Part shown: positions 37,915 to 47,349 of the stretch, in pieces | How the letters are laid out: each line of letters begins with the position of its first letter | How positions within the stretch are numbered: position 1 is the first letter of the stretch | Assembly: GCA_030149285.1 (NCBI GenBank) | Contig: JASBRU010000003.1 | Coordinates: 188,001-252,000, forward strand | Origin: Flavobacteriales bacterium | GTDB taxonomy: Bacteria; Bacteroidota; Bacteroidia; Flavobacteriales; JASBRU01 | Direction of reading: 5' to 3' | DNA: 64,000 nucleotides | Made by a program: the position numbers and the translations under genes | The notes under the pieces: generated by a model | Told to the model about the DNA's origin: nothing | Databases searched by the model: none | What the model saw: only the letters and a program-made list of their open reading frames with translations

Positions 37915-39336
37915 TTATTTTCCTCTTCCTTGTAAAACAATCAGCACAGTATATATCAGAACCTTTACATCATTATAAAGAGACATGTTTTCAATGTAGA
38001 TAACATCATACTTTAAACGCTGTACCATTTCATCTACATTTTCTGCATAACCATATCTAACCATTCCCCAAGAGGTAATACCCGGGCGAACTTTTTGCAG
38101 GTGTTTTTGATACGGGGCTTTTTTCTGAATTTGCTCTATATAAAACTCACGCTCAGGTCTAGGGCCTACAACGCTCATTTCACCAATAATTACATTGAAA
38201 AACTGTGGAAGCTCGTCTAACCTAAACTTTCGCATGATTTTTCCCCATGGAGTAATTCTATCATCATTTTCGCTAGATAGTTGAGGACCATCTTTCTCAG
38301 CATCCTCATACATAGACCTAAACTTCAGTATATTAAAGGTTTTCCCATTTAAACCAACCCTTTTTTGTTTAAAGAATATTGGTCCTTTGCTGGAAAACTT
38401 AACCATAATGGCTATAAAAATGAATAGGGGAAATGTGAGTAAAAGTACTAAGGAAGAAAAAACTAAATCGAATATACGCTTTGCTACTCTTTGCCACATA
38501 GGCATTAGCTCATGGTTAATTTCAACAAGAGGGGCGCCAAATAAAGAGTGCATCCTTACTTTACCCGAAATAATATCATAAGTATCTGGAATCATCTTTA
38601 TAGTAACGTTAGTTCCTTCAAGAAGGTTGATTATTTCTTCAAGTTTTGTGTGTTCCTTAGATTCTATAGCAATAATTACTTCTTCAACCTCATATGCTGC
38701 TATAATTTCTTCAACCTTATCATAGCTCCCTAAATAGTCTAAACTTTTTTCTACTAAGTACTTAATATTATTGTCTACACTTACAAAGCCTATAAATCTA
38801 TTACCATTAGAGCGCTTACTAGTTTCTAGTTCATTATACAGCTCTACAGCGTTCTCATTACTACCAATTAGTAATGTGTTAAAACCAATAACTCGGTTTT
38901 GAATTTTATGAGCAGTATTAGTAGTAATAAACAACCTAAGTACGGATGTAATTACAAAGTGTGAGCTAAATAAAATAAAGAAAGAACTGTAATAGTTTTT
39001 ATAAGAACCTACAGAATCATTAAGCAATAGCGTAAAGAAAATAATGATTGTACCAAGAATAGACAACCAAAAGGTTTGCGCTAATTCTTTTAAACGTGAG
39101 CGTCTATAAATATTTTTATAGGTGCCGGTTATGTAATATAAACTCAACCAAAACAAGCCAATAAACACAATACCTAAATAATAGCGCTGATCTAACTTCC
39201 ATTCTATATCAATGCCAAATTTTTTAGGCTCAAGTACTTCTTTACGGTACACAAATAATATGGTCCAGCTGGTTATAGCCGACAATAAATCTACCAATAC
39301 GTACTTAAGTACCTGTATGTTCGTCTTTTTCTTCAT
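37915..39336 (-). CDS. Polyprenyl-phosphate sugar-1-phosphate transferase (exopolysaccharide initiation)
   Basis: 473 residues. Four or five N-terminal membrane segments (to about 130), a CoA-binding-like Rossmann domain in the middle (NAVELYNELETSKRSNGNRFIGFV), a membrane helix near 290-315, and a C-terminal catalytic domain with QKRVGLNGKTFNILKFRSM, FRLDELPQFFNVIIGEMSVVGPRPERE. This is the WbaP/exopolysaccharide glycosylphosphotransferase architecture: it moves a sugar-1-phosphate from a nucleotide sugar to undecaprenyl phosphate at the inner membrane. The sugar is unknown. It follows a lipoprotein and a Gfo/Idh gene, so the three may serve one surface-glycan pathway. Confidence 0.9.
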   Translation of the reverse strand: MKKKTNIQVLKYVLVDLLSAITSWTILFVYRKEVLEPKKFGIDIEWKLDQRYYLGIVFIGLFWLSLYYITGTYKNIYRRSRLKELAQTFWLSILGTIIIFFTLLLNDSVGSYKNYYSSFFILFSSHFVITSVLRLFITTNTAHKIQNRVIGFNTLLIGSNENAVELYNELETSKRSNGNRFIGFVSVDNNIKYLVEKSLDYLGSYDKVEEIIAAYEVEEVIIAIESKEHTKLEEIINLLEGTNVTIKMIPDTYDIISGKVRMHSLFGAPLVEINHELMPMWQRVAKRIFDLVFSSLVLLLTFPLFIFIAIMVKFSSKGPIFFKQKRVGLNGKTFNILKFRSMYEDAEKDGPQLSSENDDRITPWGKIMRKFRLDELPQFFNVIIGEMSVVGPRPEREFYIEQIQKKAPYQKHLQKVRPGITSWGMVRYGYAENVDEMVQRLKYDVIYIENMSLYNDVKVLIYTVLIVLQGRGK

Positions 39337-39345
39337 TTACACAAG

Positions 39346-40263
39346 CTAGTGTATAAGCTTTATGTTATCTAGGTATATCTTCTTTTCACCAACCTCGGTA
39401 GTGCCTTTTACAGCACCAATAAATATTCTGAACTCCGTTGCTGCTACATCACTACTAATTTCATTCACTAGGTTGATATATATCTTATTCCATTCATCTG
39501 ATGGATTAACTGTAACAGTTGGCACCTGATTTACTTGACCTCCGGAACGGATTCCGAAAACACCAACTACAAAACGATGTTCAGACTTATAATTCAATTC
39601 AAGGAAAACATTTGCTCCAAATTTTGGTAAATCATCATAGGCGTCTATAGTCTGTAATTCAACTATAGTAGAAGATGAGTCTGTTTCTCTCAATGTAATT
39701 TCATACGAACTTGTATTTCCTGCTTCCGGGAAAATCAAGTTAGGATCAGTTACAATTACACTAGGAGATAATGAATCTGATTTTGAAGTTCGCTCTATAG
39801 AAAGCCCAGATTCAAAATCTTCAATAAAATCAAAATCTGCTTTTGTGTTATAGGTAGTTGTAGCCATAGAATCGTTGGCCGCATTTACATAATGAACTTC
39901 ATTTTGAGTCAAAAATATATCTTCCTCATAATCTGTATAAAAAGGGTAGGGCGATCTAGTGGCAGAAATACCATTTACTTTTATTCCCGGGCTGAGTCTT
40001 ATCTTATGTGTTCCTGTAGTGGTAACTATTGGTACAGTTACCGGTACCTCATATACACCTTGTATTTTGCCATCTACATACAGCCACACAGTACTAATGT
40101 TGTGAGATGGAGAGCCTTCTGTACCGTTATTTGTAGTAAGATTAAATCCTTTGATGTGCAAGTAAGCAGCTGGCTCAACGGCCAAATCATCCTCACAAGC
40201 AACTAATATCAATCCCGCTAATACTGTTAAGTATAGTAGATGTTTCTTCAAAAATTGTAGCAT
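39346..40263 (-). CDS. Lipoprotein of unknown function, probably surface-exposed
   Basis: 305 residues. Signal peptide with lipobox LVAC at about 20-23, followed at once by Glu-Asp-Asp, a sequence of the type used as a lipoprotein surface-export signal in Flavobacteria. The mature part is beta-rich (PLYV-like strands, many Thr/Ser/Val) and ends with a carbohydrate-binding-like jelly-roll pattern. No domain is firmly recognised. Its stop codon and those of neighbours leave no gap: it starts directly after the Gfo/Idh stop and ends 9 bases before the sugar transferase start. The operon suggests a role in glycan export or attachment, but this is inference. Confidence 0.7.
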   Translation of the reverse strand: MLQFLKKHLLYLTVLAGLILVACEDDLAVEPAAYLHIKGFNLTTNNGTEGSPSHNISTVWLYVDGKIQGVYEVPVTVPIVTTTGTHKIRLSPGIKVNGISATRSPYPFYTDYEEDIFLTQNEVHYVNAANDSMATTTYNTKADFDFIEDFESGLSIERTSKSDSLSPSVIVTDPNLIFPEAGNTSSYEITLRETDSSSTIVELQTIDAYDDLPKFGANVFLELNYKSEHRFVVGVFGIRSGGQVNQVPTVTVNPSDEWNKIYINLVNEISSDVAATEFRIFIGAVKGTTEVGEKKIYLDNIKLIH

Positions 40264-41250
40264 TTAGTTTAACACACTTGATGTATGCTTAAAGCAATCA
40301 ACTATTTGAGTTGCCACTTTTAAAGCATTGTATCCGTCATCTAATGTAACGTTCGTTTTGTGGTTTTTATTGATTGCATTTGCCAAAGAAATTAATTCTT
40401 CTTTAATAGCATTGCTTGGATGAACATCCGGATTCTCAAAATAAATTTGCTTTTGCTTGTTATCAGCTAGATTCAAGACCATTGCATACGGGTCATCAAT
40501 TTCCCCTTGTACATCTTTCATTCGTACAACTTCAGTCTTTTTCTCTAAGAAATCTACTGTTATATAAGCGTCTTTTTGAAAAATACGCGTCTTACGCATA
40601 TTTTTTAAAGATATTCTGCTAGCAGTTAAGTTTGCCACACAGCCGTTTTCAAACTCTATACGTGCGTTTGCAATATCTGGGCTATCGCTAACCACAGAAA
40701 CCCCACTTGCACTAATATTTTTAACCTTAGATGGTACTATATGCAATACAATATCAATATCATGTATCATTAAATCGAGTACCACAGGTACATCTGTTCC
40801 GCGAGGATTAAACTCAGCCAAACGATGTGTTTCAATAAACATTGGGTTATTACAGTATGGCTCTGCAGATACAAAGGCAGGATTAAATCGCTCTACATGA
40901 CCTACCTGTGCTTTCACATTCATTTCATTTGCCAACTTTATCAGCTCTTCTGCTTCTTCAACAGTGTTGGTAATTGGTTTTTCAATAAAAATATGTTTCC
41001 CCTTTTTCAGGGCTTTTACAGCACAGTCGTAATGAGATAGGGTAGGTGTAACAATATCTACAACATCTACAGCATCAATTAGCTCTTCTATTGTATTAAA
41101 TACTGTGTAACCAAACTCCTCAGATACTTTTTGAGCGTTGGTAGCATCAGGGTCATAAAACCCAACTAACTGATACTCTTCAGCTTCGTTTAATAATCTT
41201 AAGTGAATCTTGCCTAAATGCCCTGCTCCTAGAACGCCTATTCGTAACAT
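40264..41250 (-). CDS. Gfo/Idh/MocA-family oxidoreductase
   Basis: 328 residues. The NAD(P)-binding GAGHLGKIHLRLL at about 7-19 and the EKPITN motif near 96 define the Gfo/Idh/MocA family. Such enzymes oxidise or reduce sugar-like substrates (often nucleotide sugars). There is no signal peptide. It is the first gene of a minus-strand operon with the lipoprotein and sugar transferase, so a role in sugar-nucleotide metabolism for a surface glycan is likely but the substrate is unknown. Confidence 0.87.
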   Translation of the reverse strand: MLRIGVLGAGHLGKIHLRLLNEAEEYQLVGFYDPDATNAQKVSEEFGYTVFNTIEELIDAVDVVDIVTPTLSHYDCAVKALKKGKHIFIEKPITNTVEEAEELIKLANEMNVKAQVGHVERFNPAFVSAEPYCNNPMFIETHRLAEFNPRGTDVPVVLDLMIHDIDIVLHIVPSKVKNISASGVSVVSDSPDIANARIEFENGCVANLTASRISLKNMRKTRIFQKDAYITVDFLEKKTEVVRMKDVQGEIDDPYAMVLNLADNKQKQIYFENPDVHPSNAIKEELISLANAINKNHKTNVTLDDGYNALKVATQIVDCFKHTSSVLN

Positions 41251-41346
41251 TGTGAAAAATTTTGTCCAAAAATAAAGTTTTTTAGGTGAAAGCCTACGGA
41301 TTTGAGCCGTAATATTGTAAACTCATTTGGATACAGAAAGAAATTG

Positions 41347-41988
41347 ATGAAAGACTTACCAAGACATAAAGGAAAAAGAAAGCAATTAACCGATTTATTA
41401 GCCTCTAAAGGCATTAAAAACAAAGCTGTTTTAGCTGCTATAAATAATGTGCCGAGACATTTGTTTTTAGAGTCTAGCTTTGAAGAGCATGCCTATCAAG
41501 ATAAAGCCTTTCCTATTGGTGCAGATCAAACTATTTCTCAACCTTATACTGTAGCGTTTCAATCTGAGCTACTAAAAACCCAAAAAGGGCATAAAGTATT
41601 AGAAATTGGTACAGGCTCTGGTTATCAAGCATCTGTATTAGTTGAGCTAGGTTGTAAGGTTTTTTCTATAGAAAGACAAAAAGAGCTTTTTGATAAAACC
41701 AGTTTACTACTTAAAAAACTAAACTATAAACCTTATTTATCTTACGGCGACGGTTACAAAGGCTTACCTACATATGCTCCCTTTGACAGAATAATAGTTA
41801 CTGCCGGAGCACCATTTATACCCGAAGCATTAAAACAACAATTAAAAGTAGGGGGTATTATGGTTATTCCGCAGGGTGAAGGGGATACTCAAACCATGTT
41901 AGAAATCATTAAACATGCGGATGATGACTTTGAAATCATTGAACATGGAGATTTTCGATTTGTCCCTCTATTAGGAGATAAGAACTAA
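41347..41988 (+). CDS. pcm: Protein-L-isoaspartate O-methyltransferase
   Basis: 213 residues from the ATG at 41347; an upstream TTG at 41302 would add 15 residues without family support. The SAM-binding LEIGTGSGYQASVLVELG and the substrate region PIGADQTISQPYTVAFQSELL are typical, as is the post-motif IIVTAGAPFIPEALKQQLK. It repairs isoaspartyl residues in damaged proteins by methylation. The stop abuts the stop of smpB, which comes from the opposite strand without a gap. Confidence 0.95.
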   Translation: MKDLPRHKGKRKQLTDLLASKGIKNKAVLAAINNVPRHLFLESSFEEHAYQDKAFPIGADQTISQPYTVAFQSELLKTQKGHKVLEIGTGSGYQASVLVELGCKVFSIERQKELFDKTSLLLKKLNYKPYLSYGDGYKGLPTYAPFDRIIVTAGAPFIPEALKQQLKVGGIMVIPQGEGDTQTMLEIIKHADDDFEIIEHGDFRFVPLLGDKN

Positions 41989-42444
41989 CTACTTGTATTT
42001 ATTTACTCTATCTAGCTGACGTTTCATGTCTTTATCTTTGATAGAGTCTCGCTTATCATGTAGTTTTTTACCCTTACCCAAAGCTATTTCCAGTTTAGCC
42101 AAGCCTTTATCATTTATAAATAAACGAAGAGTAGTAATAGTCAATCCTACATTCTTCATTTTATCTCTTAGCTTTTTAAGCTCACGCTTTGTAAGCAATA
42201 GTTTTCTATCTCTCTTCGGTTCGTGGTTATAATGGCTACCATGCGAGTATTCTGCAATATGCATATTGCGCACCCAAAGTTCATCATTCATAAAAATGCA
42301 AAAACTATCTACCAAACTAGCCTTGCTATCTCTCAACGATTTTATCTCCGTACCGGTTAATTGTATTCCTGCTACATAAGTATCAATCAGTTCATACTCA
42401 AACCGCGCCCTCTTATTCTGTATGCTTATATTTCCTTTTGCCAT
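41989..42444 (-). CDS. smpB: SsrA-binding protein
   Basis: 151 residues. The N-terminal [35 protein letters not shown] and the basic C-terminal tail ([22 protein letters not shown]) are typical of SmpB. It binds tmRNA and delivers it to stalled ribosomes. The ssrA gene is not in the window. A minus-strand TAATTTTG at 42452-42459, seven bases before the start, could be its -7 element with an extremely short leader. Confidence 0.97.
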   Translation of the reverse strand: MAKGNISIQNKRARFEYELIDTYVAGIQLTGTEIKSLRDSKASLVDSFCIFMNDELWVRNMHIAEYSHGSHYNHEPKRDRKLLLTKRELKKLRDKMKNVGLTITTLRLFINDKGLAKLEIALGKGKKLHDKRDSIKDKDMKRQLDRVNKYK

Positions 42445-42510
42445 AGAAAAGCAAAATTACACATTTTATAAGTTTGATTTTCTCACTAAATTCGCGGAAA
42501 ATTAATTTAT

Positions 42511-43560
42511 ATGTACAAGCTGCTTCTTAGACCCATTTTATTTTGCTTTTCACCGGAAGCAGTTCACCATTTTACCTTTTCAGCAATTAAGTTTTTCAAT
42601 AGAATACCTTTGGTATCAGGAATTACCAGATCTATTTACAAGATTAGCAACAAACATTTAGAAACAGAGGTAGCGGGTATTACATTTCCAAACCCAGTAG
42701 GTTTGGCTGCAGGTTTTGATAAAGATGGCAAGCTGTACAACGAACTTTCTAACTACGGTTTTGGTTTTATAGAAATTGGAACTATTACCCCGAAAGCTCA
42801 ACCCGGTAACCCTAAACCCAGATTATTTAGGTTAAAAGCAGACAGTGGTTTAATAAACCGAATGGGCTTTAATAATGAAGGAGTAGAGGAGATGGTGAAG
42901 CGTTTAAAAAAGACACAACCAAAAGTTATTATTGGTGGCAACATTGGTAAAAACAAAGTTACCCCAAACGAAGAGGCTGTAAACGACTACATTATTTGCT
43001 TTAACAGCTTGTTTGATTATGTAGATTATTTTGTGGTAAATGTAAGTTCGCCAAATACGCCTGACTTAAGGCAATTACAAGATAAAGAGCCTTTATTAAA
43101 GCTACTATCTACATTACAAGATTTAAATGATGAAAAAGAAAATGCAAAACCCATTTTCTTAAAAATTGCTCCGGATTTAAATAATGAGCAGTTAAATGAT
43201 ATTATTGATATAGTTGCTGAAACTCATATTGCAGGTATCATAGCTACCAATACTACTATAAGTAGAGAAGGCTTAAAAACAGACAGTAATACTGTAGAGG
43301 CTATTGGCAACGGTGGCTTGAGTGGAAAACCTGTAACAAGTAGGTCTACAGAAGTAATTAAGTACCTTCACACCAAATCTAATGGTAAGTTTCCAATAAT
43401 TGGGGTAGGAGGTATACATAGCGAAAATGACGCTATAGAAAAGCTAGAGGCCGGCGCCAGTTTAATACAGTTATACACAGGCTTTATATATGAAGGCCCC
43501 GGTTTAGTAAAAAGAATTAATAAAAAAATTATAGAACATGAAGCTAATCGAATGCCCTAG
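42511..43560 (+). CDS. pyrD: Dihydroorotate dehydrogenase (quinone)
   Basis: 349 residues of class 2 type, with an N-terminal hydrophobic helix for the membrane. Motifs [28 protein letters not shown] and the FMN-binding [11 protein letters not shown] and GVGGI are visible. It oxidises dihydroorotate to orotate with quinone. It overlaps the HMG-CoA lyase gene by 23 bases in another frame, so the two are translationally coupled, which is unusual functionally. The dihydroorotase-like gene lies 13 kb away. Confidence 0.95.
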   Translation: MYKLLLRPILFCFSPEAVHHFTFSAIKFFNRIPLVSGITRSIYKISNKHLETEVAGITFPNPVGLAAGFDKDGKLYNELSNYGFGFIEIGTITPKAQPGNPKPRLFRLKADSGLINRMGFNNEGVEEMVKRLKKTQPKVIIGGNIGKNKVTPNEEAVNDYIICFNSLFDYVDYFVVNVSSPNTPDLRQLQDKEPLLKLLSTLQDLNDEKENAKPIFLKIAPDLNNEQLNDIIDIVAETHIAGIIATNTTISREGLKTDSNTVEAIGNGGLSGKPVTSRSTEVIKYLHTKSNGKFPIIGVGGIHSENDAIEKLEAGASLIQLYTGFIYEGPGLVKRINKKIIEHEANRMP

Positions 43561-44389
43561 AGATGCAATGCAGGGCTTACACGATTTCATTCCTACTGAA
43601 AAAAAGATAGACTATATAAATAGTTTATTAAAGGTAGGTTTTGACACCATAGACTTTGGGAGCTTTGTGTCGCCAAAAGTAATACCTCAATTAAGAGATA
43701 CTGCGGAAGTATTAAGTAAGTTAGATTTAAGCACAACACAATCTAAATTACTAGCTATTGTAGCAAATACCAGAGGCGGAGAGATTGCCGCGCAATATGA
43801 TGAGATTAAGTATTTAGGCTTTCCGTTTTCTATATCAGAGGTTTTTCAGAAAAGAAATACCAATAAAACCATAGAACAATCATTAACTACTGTTGATGAG
43901 CTTTACAATATCTGCGAAAGGAATAATAAAGAGCTTGTAGTATATATTTCTATGGGCTTTGGTAATCCATATGGGGAAGACTGGAATGTAGAGATAGTAG
44001 AGAAATGGGCTAGTAAACTGGCTGATATGGGAGTAAAAATTCTTTCTTTATCAGATACTATAGGTACCTCTAACCCAGAGAGTATCAATTATTTATTTAC
44101 CAGCTTAATACCTGCTTTACCATCTGTAGAGTTTGGAGCTCATTTACACACCACACCAGATACTTGGCGCGAAAAGGTTGACGCCGCTTACAAAAGTGGT
44201 TGCATGCGTTTTGATGGTGCTATAAAAGGCTTAGGCGGTTGCCCAATGGCAAATGATGACTTGGTTGGTAATATGCCCATGGAAAAGCTATTGAGCTATA
44301 GTAATGAGCATAAGATTGATACAGGTATCAATATGCTACATTTTGAAAGTGCTTACAACAAAGCACTACAAACGTTCCCGATGATATAA
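43538..44389 (+). CDS. Hydroxymethylglutaryl-CoA lyase
   Basis: 283 residues of the TIM-barrel HMG-CoA lyase/DRE-TIM family: [41 protein letters not shown] near the start, [16 protein letters not shown] near 168, and the C-terminal [10 protein letters not shown] with the active-site Cys. It cleaves HMG-CoA to acetoacetate and acetyl-CoA in leucine breakdown. The substrate identity within the family is likely but not certain. The start lies inside the pyrD frame (23-base overlap). Confidence 0.9.
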   Translation: MKLIECPRDAMQGLHDFIPTEKKIDYINSLLKVGFDTIDFGSFVSPKVIPQLRDTAEVLSKLDLSTTQSKLLAIVANTRGGEIAAQYDEIKYLGFPFSISEVFQKRNTNKTIEQSLTTVDELYNICERNNKELVVYISMGFGNPYGEDWNVEIVEKWASKLADMGVKILSLSDTIGTSNPESINYLFTSLIPALPSVEFGAHLHTTPDTWREKVDAAYKSGCMRFDGAIKGLGGCPMANDDLVGNMPMEKLLSYSNEHKIDTGINMLHFESAYNKALQTFPMI

Positions 44390-44397
44390 GTGAAAAA

Positions 44398-44958
44398 TTA
44401 AGCTCTTTGCTTAGTAGCTAGTTGTGGCAATTGCTTTTGGACTAAGTAAAAACCTCCAAATAATACGCTTGAGTAAAATAAATCTCCTGCAACAGAATTT
44501 AAGAAGAAGTTGCCCATTACACCATTATTAGCAAATGCTAATCCGGCTGCATAAGACTCTATAATACCAGCAAAGTTTTGTGGGTATAAACCATTGCCAT
44601 ACCAAGCTGCAAAATTGGTTACCAAAAAGAATATTACTGAAGATGCTAATGAAGCACCTAATACCTTACCGGTAGATATTTTATTTCTTAGGCTAAGCCC
44701 TAAAAGAGTAATCATTATAAAGGTCATGTATACTACCCACATACCCGAGTGGAAGCCCAATACTAAGTCAGATAAAAACATAATTACCAAAGGAGCTAAA
44801 AATGCCATATACTTATTGCTCAGTTTTGCTGCACCAAATAAGGCTATTGCAGCAATAGGAGTAAAGTTTGGAGGATGAGGCAATAACCTTGATGCAGCTG
44901 CCGCTACCAAAAAAGCAATAATTAATCCTATCCTGTTTGTTTTTTTATCTTCTGCCAT
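44398..44958 (-). CDS. DUF6580-type membrane protein
   Basis: 186 residues with five or six hydrophobic segments. The sequence (RLLPHPPNFTPIAAIALFGAAKLSNKYMAFLAPLVIMFLSDLVLGFHSGMWVVY) resembles the DUF6580 group of putative small-molecule transporters that look like ECF S-components. The ligand is unknown. There is no energising ECF module nearby. Its stop lies 8 bases from the HMG-CoA lyase stop. Confidence 0.8.
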   Translation of the reverse strand: MAEDKKTNRIGLIIAFLVAAAASRLLPHPPNFTPIAAIALFGAAKLSNKYMAFLAPLVIMFLSDLVLGFHSGMWVVYMTFIMITLLGLSLRNKISTGKVLGASLASSVIFFLVTNFAAWYGNGLYPQNFAGIIESYAAGLAFANNGVMGNFFLNSVAGDLFYSSVLFGGFYLVQKQLPQLATKQRA

Positions 44959-45060
44959 AACTTGTTGTTCTTATCACTGCAAAAATAGCAAATCTTTTAG
45001 AAGCAAAAAGATTGTTTATTGACATGTTTCACACTATATTGGTGTTTAAGAAAATAAAGA

Positions 45061-45474
45061 ATGATAAAGAAGTATAAAAAAGACGATATAACAGTAGTTT
45101 GGAAGCCAAGATTATGTGAGCATTCTAAAATTTGCGTTCGCGGTTTACCAAATGTATTCAATCCTAAAAACCAACCTTGGGTAAACCTAGATGGTGCTGA
45201 TGCCGATACTATTATAAACCAAGTAAGCCAATGCCCATCCGGTGCTCTATCCATAGAGGATAGCAATAAACCAGTAGCAGCAAACGAAAGTAGTACAAGT
45301 GTTAAAATCACCATTAAAAAGGGGGGTGCTATGCGTATATCAGGCCCTGTAGAAATTATTGATGCAAATGGTAATACCATCACCCGAGATAGAGTATCAT
45401 TATGCAGGTGCGGTCACACTAAACTACAACCGTATTGCGATGGAAGCCATAAAACCTTAGAAAACTTCGAGTAA
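45061..45474 (+). CDS. Two-domain iron-sulfur protein: mono-cluster plus CDGSH
   Basis: 137 residues. The N-terminal half has Cys19, Cys25 and Cys58 in the pattern of the divergent single-cluster (Fer4_19-type) domain (WKPRLCEHSKICVRGLP; VSQCPSGALS). The C-terminal part carries the CDGSH domain CRCG and CDGSH with Cys115, Cys117, Cys126 and His130, which bind a 2Fe-2S cluster. The role is probably electron transfer or redox sensing in the cytosol. It stands alone; its stop touches the convergent lipoprotein gene without a gap. Confidence 0.9.
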   Translation: MIKKYKKDDITVVWKPRLCEHSKICVRGLPNVFNPKNQPWVNLDGADADTIINQVSQCPSGALSIEDSNKPVAANESSTSVKITIKKGGAMRISGPVEIIDANGNTITRDRVSLCRCGHTKLQPYCDGSHKTLENFE

Positions 45475-45975
45475 TTAGTTTTGTCTTTTCCAGAACTCAA
45501 TTAAATCACCATAAGCCGTGTCCACAGTAGTCCCGTTTTGAATAGGGATAGTTATACTACTTACTGTACCTGTAAGTGTAGAGTCGCCTACAGTAAGTAT
45601 ATAAAACTGGCTAAATGAGGTATCAGGCAATGTAAAATCTAATGTTACTACTGATTGTTGATTGCTAAAGCTCCAGTCAAAATTATTGTCTCCAAAGGCT
45701 GTTCCAACAGTAGAGCCTGTTTTATCAGCATTAAAATCTATACTCCAGTTTGATACTCCTACAGGCATAACCGTATAAGTACTATCAATAGTATCGGTAG
45801 TATTAAGAATATTTACAATCATTATAGTTGAATCTATCTCCCATACTTTATTTGTTAGTATTGGGTTATTGTTTATTGGAGTAGGGGTTGGGGCAGAATC
45901 GTCATCATCCTTACAAGAAACCAAAACTGTACTTATGCCTAAGAATAACAAAACAATTAATTTCAACTTTTTCAT
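45475..45975 (-). CDS. Small lipoprotein, lipocalin-like, probably surface-exposed
   Basis: 166 residues. The signal peptide ends in VLVSC (Cys21), followed by Lys and four Asp, a strong surface-export-type signal for Flavobacteria. The mature part after a Pro/Thr/Asn linker is beta-rich (VWEIDSTIM, WSIDFNADKTGSTVG, FDWSFSN, LIEFWKRQN), resembling small lipocalin-like lipoproteins. It is a paralogue of the next gene on the same strand, with the same W-x-I-D-S start and EFW end. Function unknown. Confidence 0.72.
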   Translation of the reverse strand: MKKLKLIVLLFLGISTVLVSCKDDDDSAPTPTPINNNPILTNKVWEIDSTIMIVNILNTTDTIDSTYTVMPVGVSNWSIDFNADKTGSTVGTAFGDNNFDWSFSNQQSVVTLDFTLPDTSFSQFYILTVGDSTLTGTVSSITIPIQNGTTVDTAYGDLIEFWKRQN

Positions 45976-46022
45976 ATGACTGTATATTTATTGCCCAAAA
46001 GTAAGTAATTATTTAAACAAAA

Positions 46023-46047
46023 AAAGCCTCGCTAAATGCGAGGCTTT
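46023..46047 (-). terminator. Rho-independent terminator after the 46069 lipoprotein gene
   Basis: AAAGCCTCGC (46023-46032), five-base loop, GCGAGGCTTT (46038-46047), with a run of A on the plus strand to the left (T on the minus strand). It ends the 46069-46566 gene and separates it from the next lipoprotein gene. Confidence 0.85.
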
Positions 46048-46068
46048 ATATTAATTTAAGGGATTATC

Positions 46069-46566
46069 TTATTGTCCCCAGAATTCCGTGAAAGTTCCAG
46101 GAATTTGAGTAGTACCAATAATTAGTACTCCATTCCAAGATCCTACTAAAGTCTTGTCAGCGTCAGACCATGCGTAATCCACAGTAACATCACCACTAGT
46201 GTCTTTATAAATAATAGATGCTATAGTCTCTGCAGTATTAAATGACCATGTATGACCAGTACCGCTAAATGAAACAGTAGTACCAGTTAAAGCAACTGTA
46301 CCATTAGTAGAGAAATTTAATCCCCAAGTGTGAGAACCAAATACACTATCAGGTAAAGTAATAGTAGTAGGAGGTGTTGCCTGATCAGTAAACTGAATAG
46401 AATCTATACCCCATACTCCTGTAGAAATTCTATCTGTGTTTGTTGTAGGGTTGTTATTTCCACCACCAGTAGTCCCACCATCAGAATCATCATCTTTAGA
46501 ACAAGATGAAAAAGTAGTTACTGCACCTATAGAAACGATAGCAAGTAATAGTTTTAAATTTTTCAT
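46069..46566 (-). CDS. Small lipoprotein, lipocalin-like, paralogue of 45475-45975
   Basis: 165 residues. Signal peptide with lipobox FSSC (Cys22) followed by Ser-Lys-Asp-Asp-Asp, again a surface-export-type signal. After a Gly/Asn/Thr-rich linker come beta strands VWGIDSIQFTD, TWGLNFSTNGTVALTG, HTWSFNTAETIASIIY and FTEFWGQ, matching its neighbour in order and length. Probably a duplicated pair. No function is known. It lies 267 bases from the divergently transcribed ECF sigma factor, which might regulate it, although no shared site is evident. Confidence 0.7.
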   Translation of the reverse strand: MKNLKLLLAIVSIGAVTTFSSCSKDDDSDGGTTGGGNNNPTTNTDRISTGVWGIDSIQFTDQATPPTTITLPDSVFGSHTWGLNFSTNGTVALTGTTVSFSGTGHTWSFNTAETIASIIYKDTSGDVTVDYAWSDADKTLVGSWNGVLIIGTTQIPGTFTEFWGQ

Positions 46567-46833
46567 AATTATAAACGTGTTTGAAGTTAATTAAGCGCCG
46601 AATATATTAAATAAATATAAACCTTGCGACTATAAATTATTGAAAGCCCTTAATAACAGACATTAAAAAACTGATTATCAATACATAAAACTCTGTATTA
46701 AATTAGTAATGACTAGTAAGCTCTAAAGTTTTATTATCTATTTTTAAACTGTAAACTATTACTCAACTTTTAGTTATAGATACTTAACTAATAACGTTGT
46801 AACATTTTTTTTCAATAAGCGTCTTCTTTATAA

Positions 46834-47349
46834 ATGACCCAGAAAGAATTTTTAGATATCATCAATCCGATTAAGGACAAATTGTACCGATTCTCAAAAA
46901 GAATTGTAGGTATTAGCGAAGAGGCAGAGGATATTGTGCAAGAGGTGATTATAAAATTATGGGAGACAAGAGAAAAAATGCATACGTATAAAAACATAGA
47001 GGCTTTTGCTGTAACGGTTACAAAAAACCGAAGCTTAGATAGATTGAGGTCTAAACAGTTTCAGAATGTAAGCCTTACCTATGAAAGCATGAATAACGCT
47101 GACACAAGTTTGCAAAAAAAGATTGAAACAAATAATGACATAGAGAACATTCAATTAATTATTGAAGGTTTACCAGAAAAACAAAAGTTGGTTTTTCATT
47201 TAAGAGATGTAGAAGGGTATGACTTTGAAGAAATAGAAGAAATGCTGGAAATGAACCCAAATGCAGTAAGAACAAACCTTTCTAGAGCAAGAAAAACAAT
47301 TAGAGATACGCTACGAGAATACCACTATTATGGACTTGAAAAAAATTGA
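46834..47349 (+). CDS. ECF-family RNA polymerase sigma factor
   Basis: 171 residues, typical for ECF. Region 2 (YRFSKRIVGISEEAEDIVQEVIIKLWE) and region 4 (LPEKQKLVFHLRDVEGYDFEEIEEMLEMNPNAVRTNLSRARKTIRD) are clear. It should direct RNA polymerase to a set of promoters in response to an envelope signal. The stop lies 20 bases inside the next gene, a putative anti-sigma factor, so the two are tightly coupled and it is probably held inactive at the membrane. Confidence 0.93.
   Translation: MTQKEFLDIINPIKDKLYRFSKRIVGISEEAEDIVQEVIIKLWETREKMHTYKNIEAFAVTVTKNRSLDRLRSKQFQNVSLTYESMNNADTSLQKKIETNNDIENIQLIIEGLPEKQKLVFHLRDVEGYDFEEIEEMLEMNPNAVRTNLSRARKTIRDTLREYHYYGLEKN

Noticed and set aside
41302-41346. 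TTG start for pcm giving 15 extra residues
   Set aside because: The ATG at 41347 gives the normal pcm length and better fits the family N-terminus; the extension has no recognisable content.
44997-45383. 128-residue minus-strand frame over the CDGSH gene
   Set aside because: It lies antisense to a gene with complete iron-sulfur ligands; no domain or ribosome-binding signal supports it.
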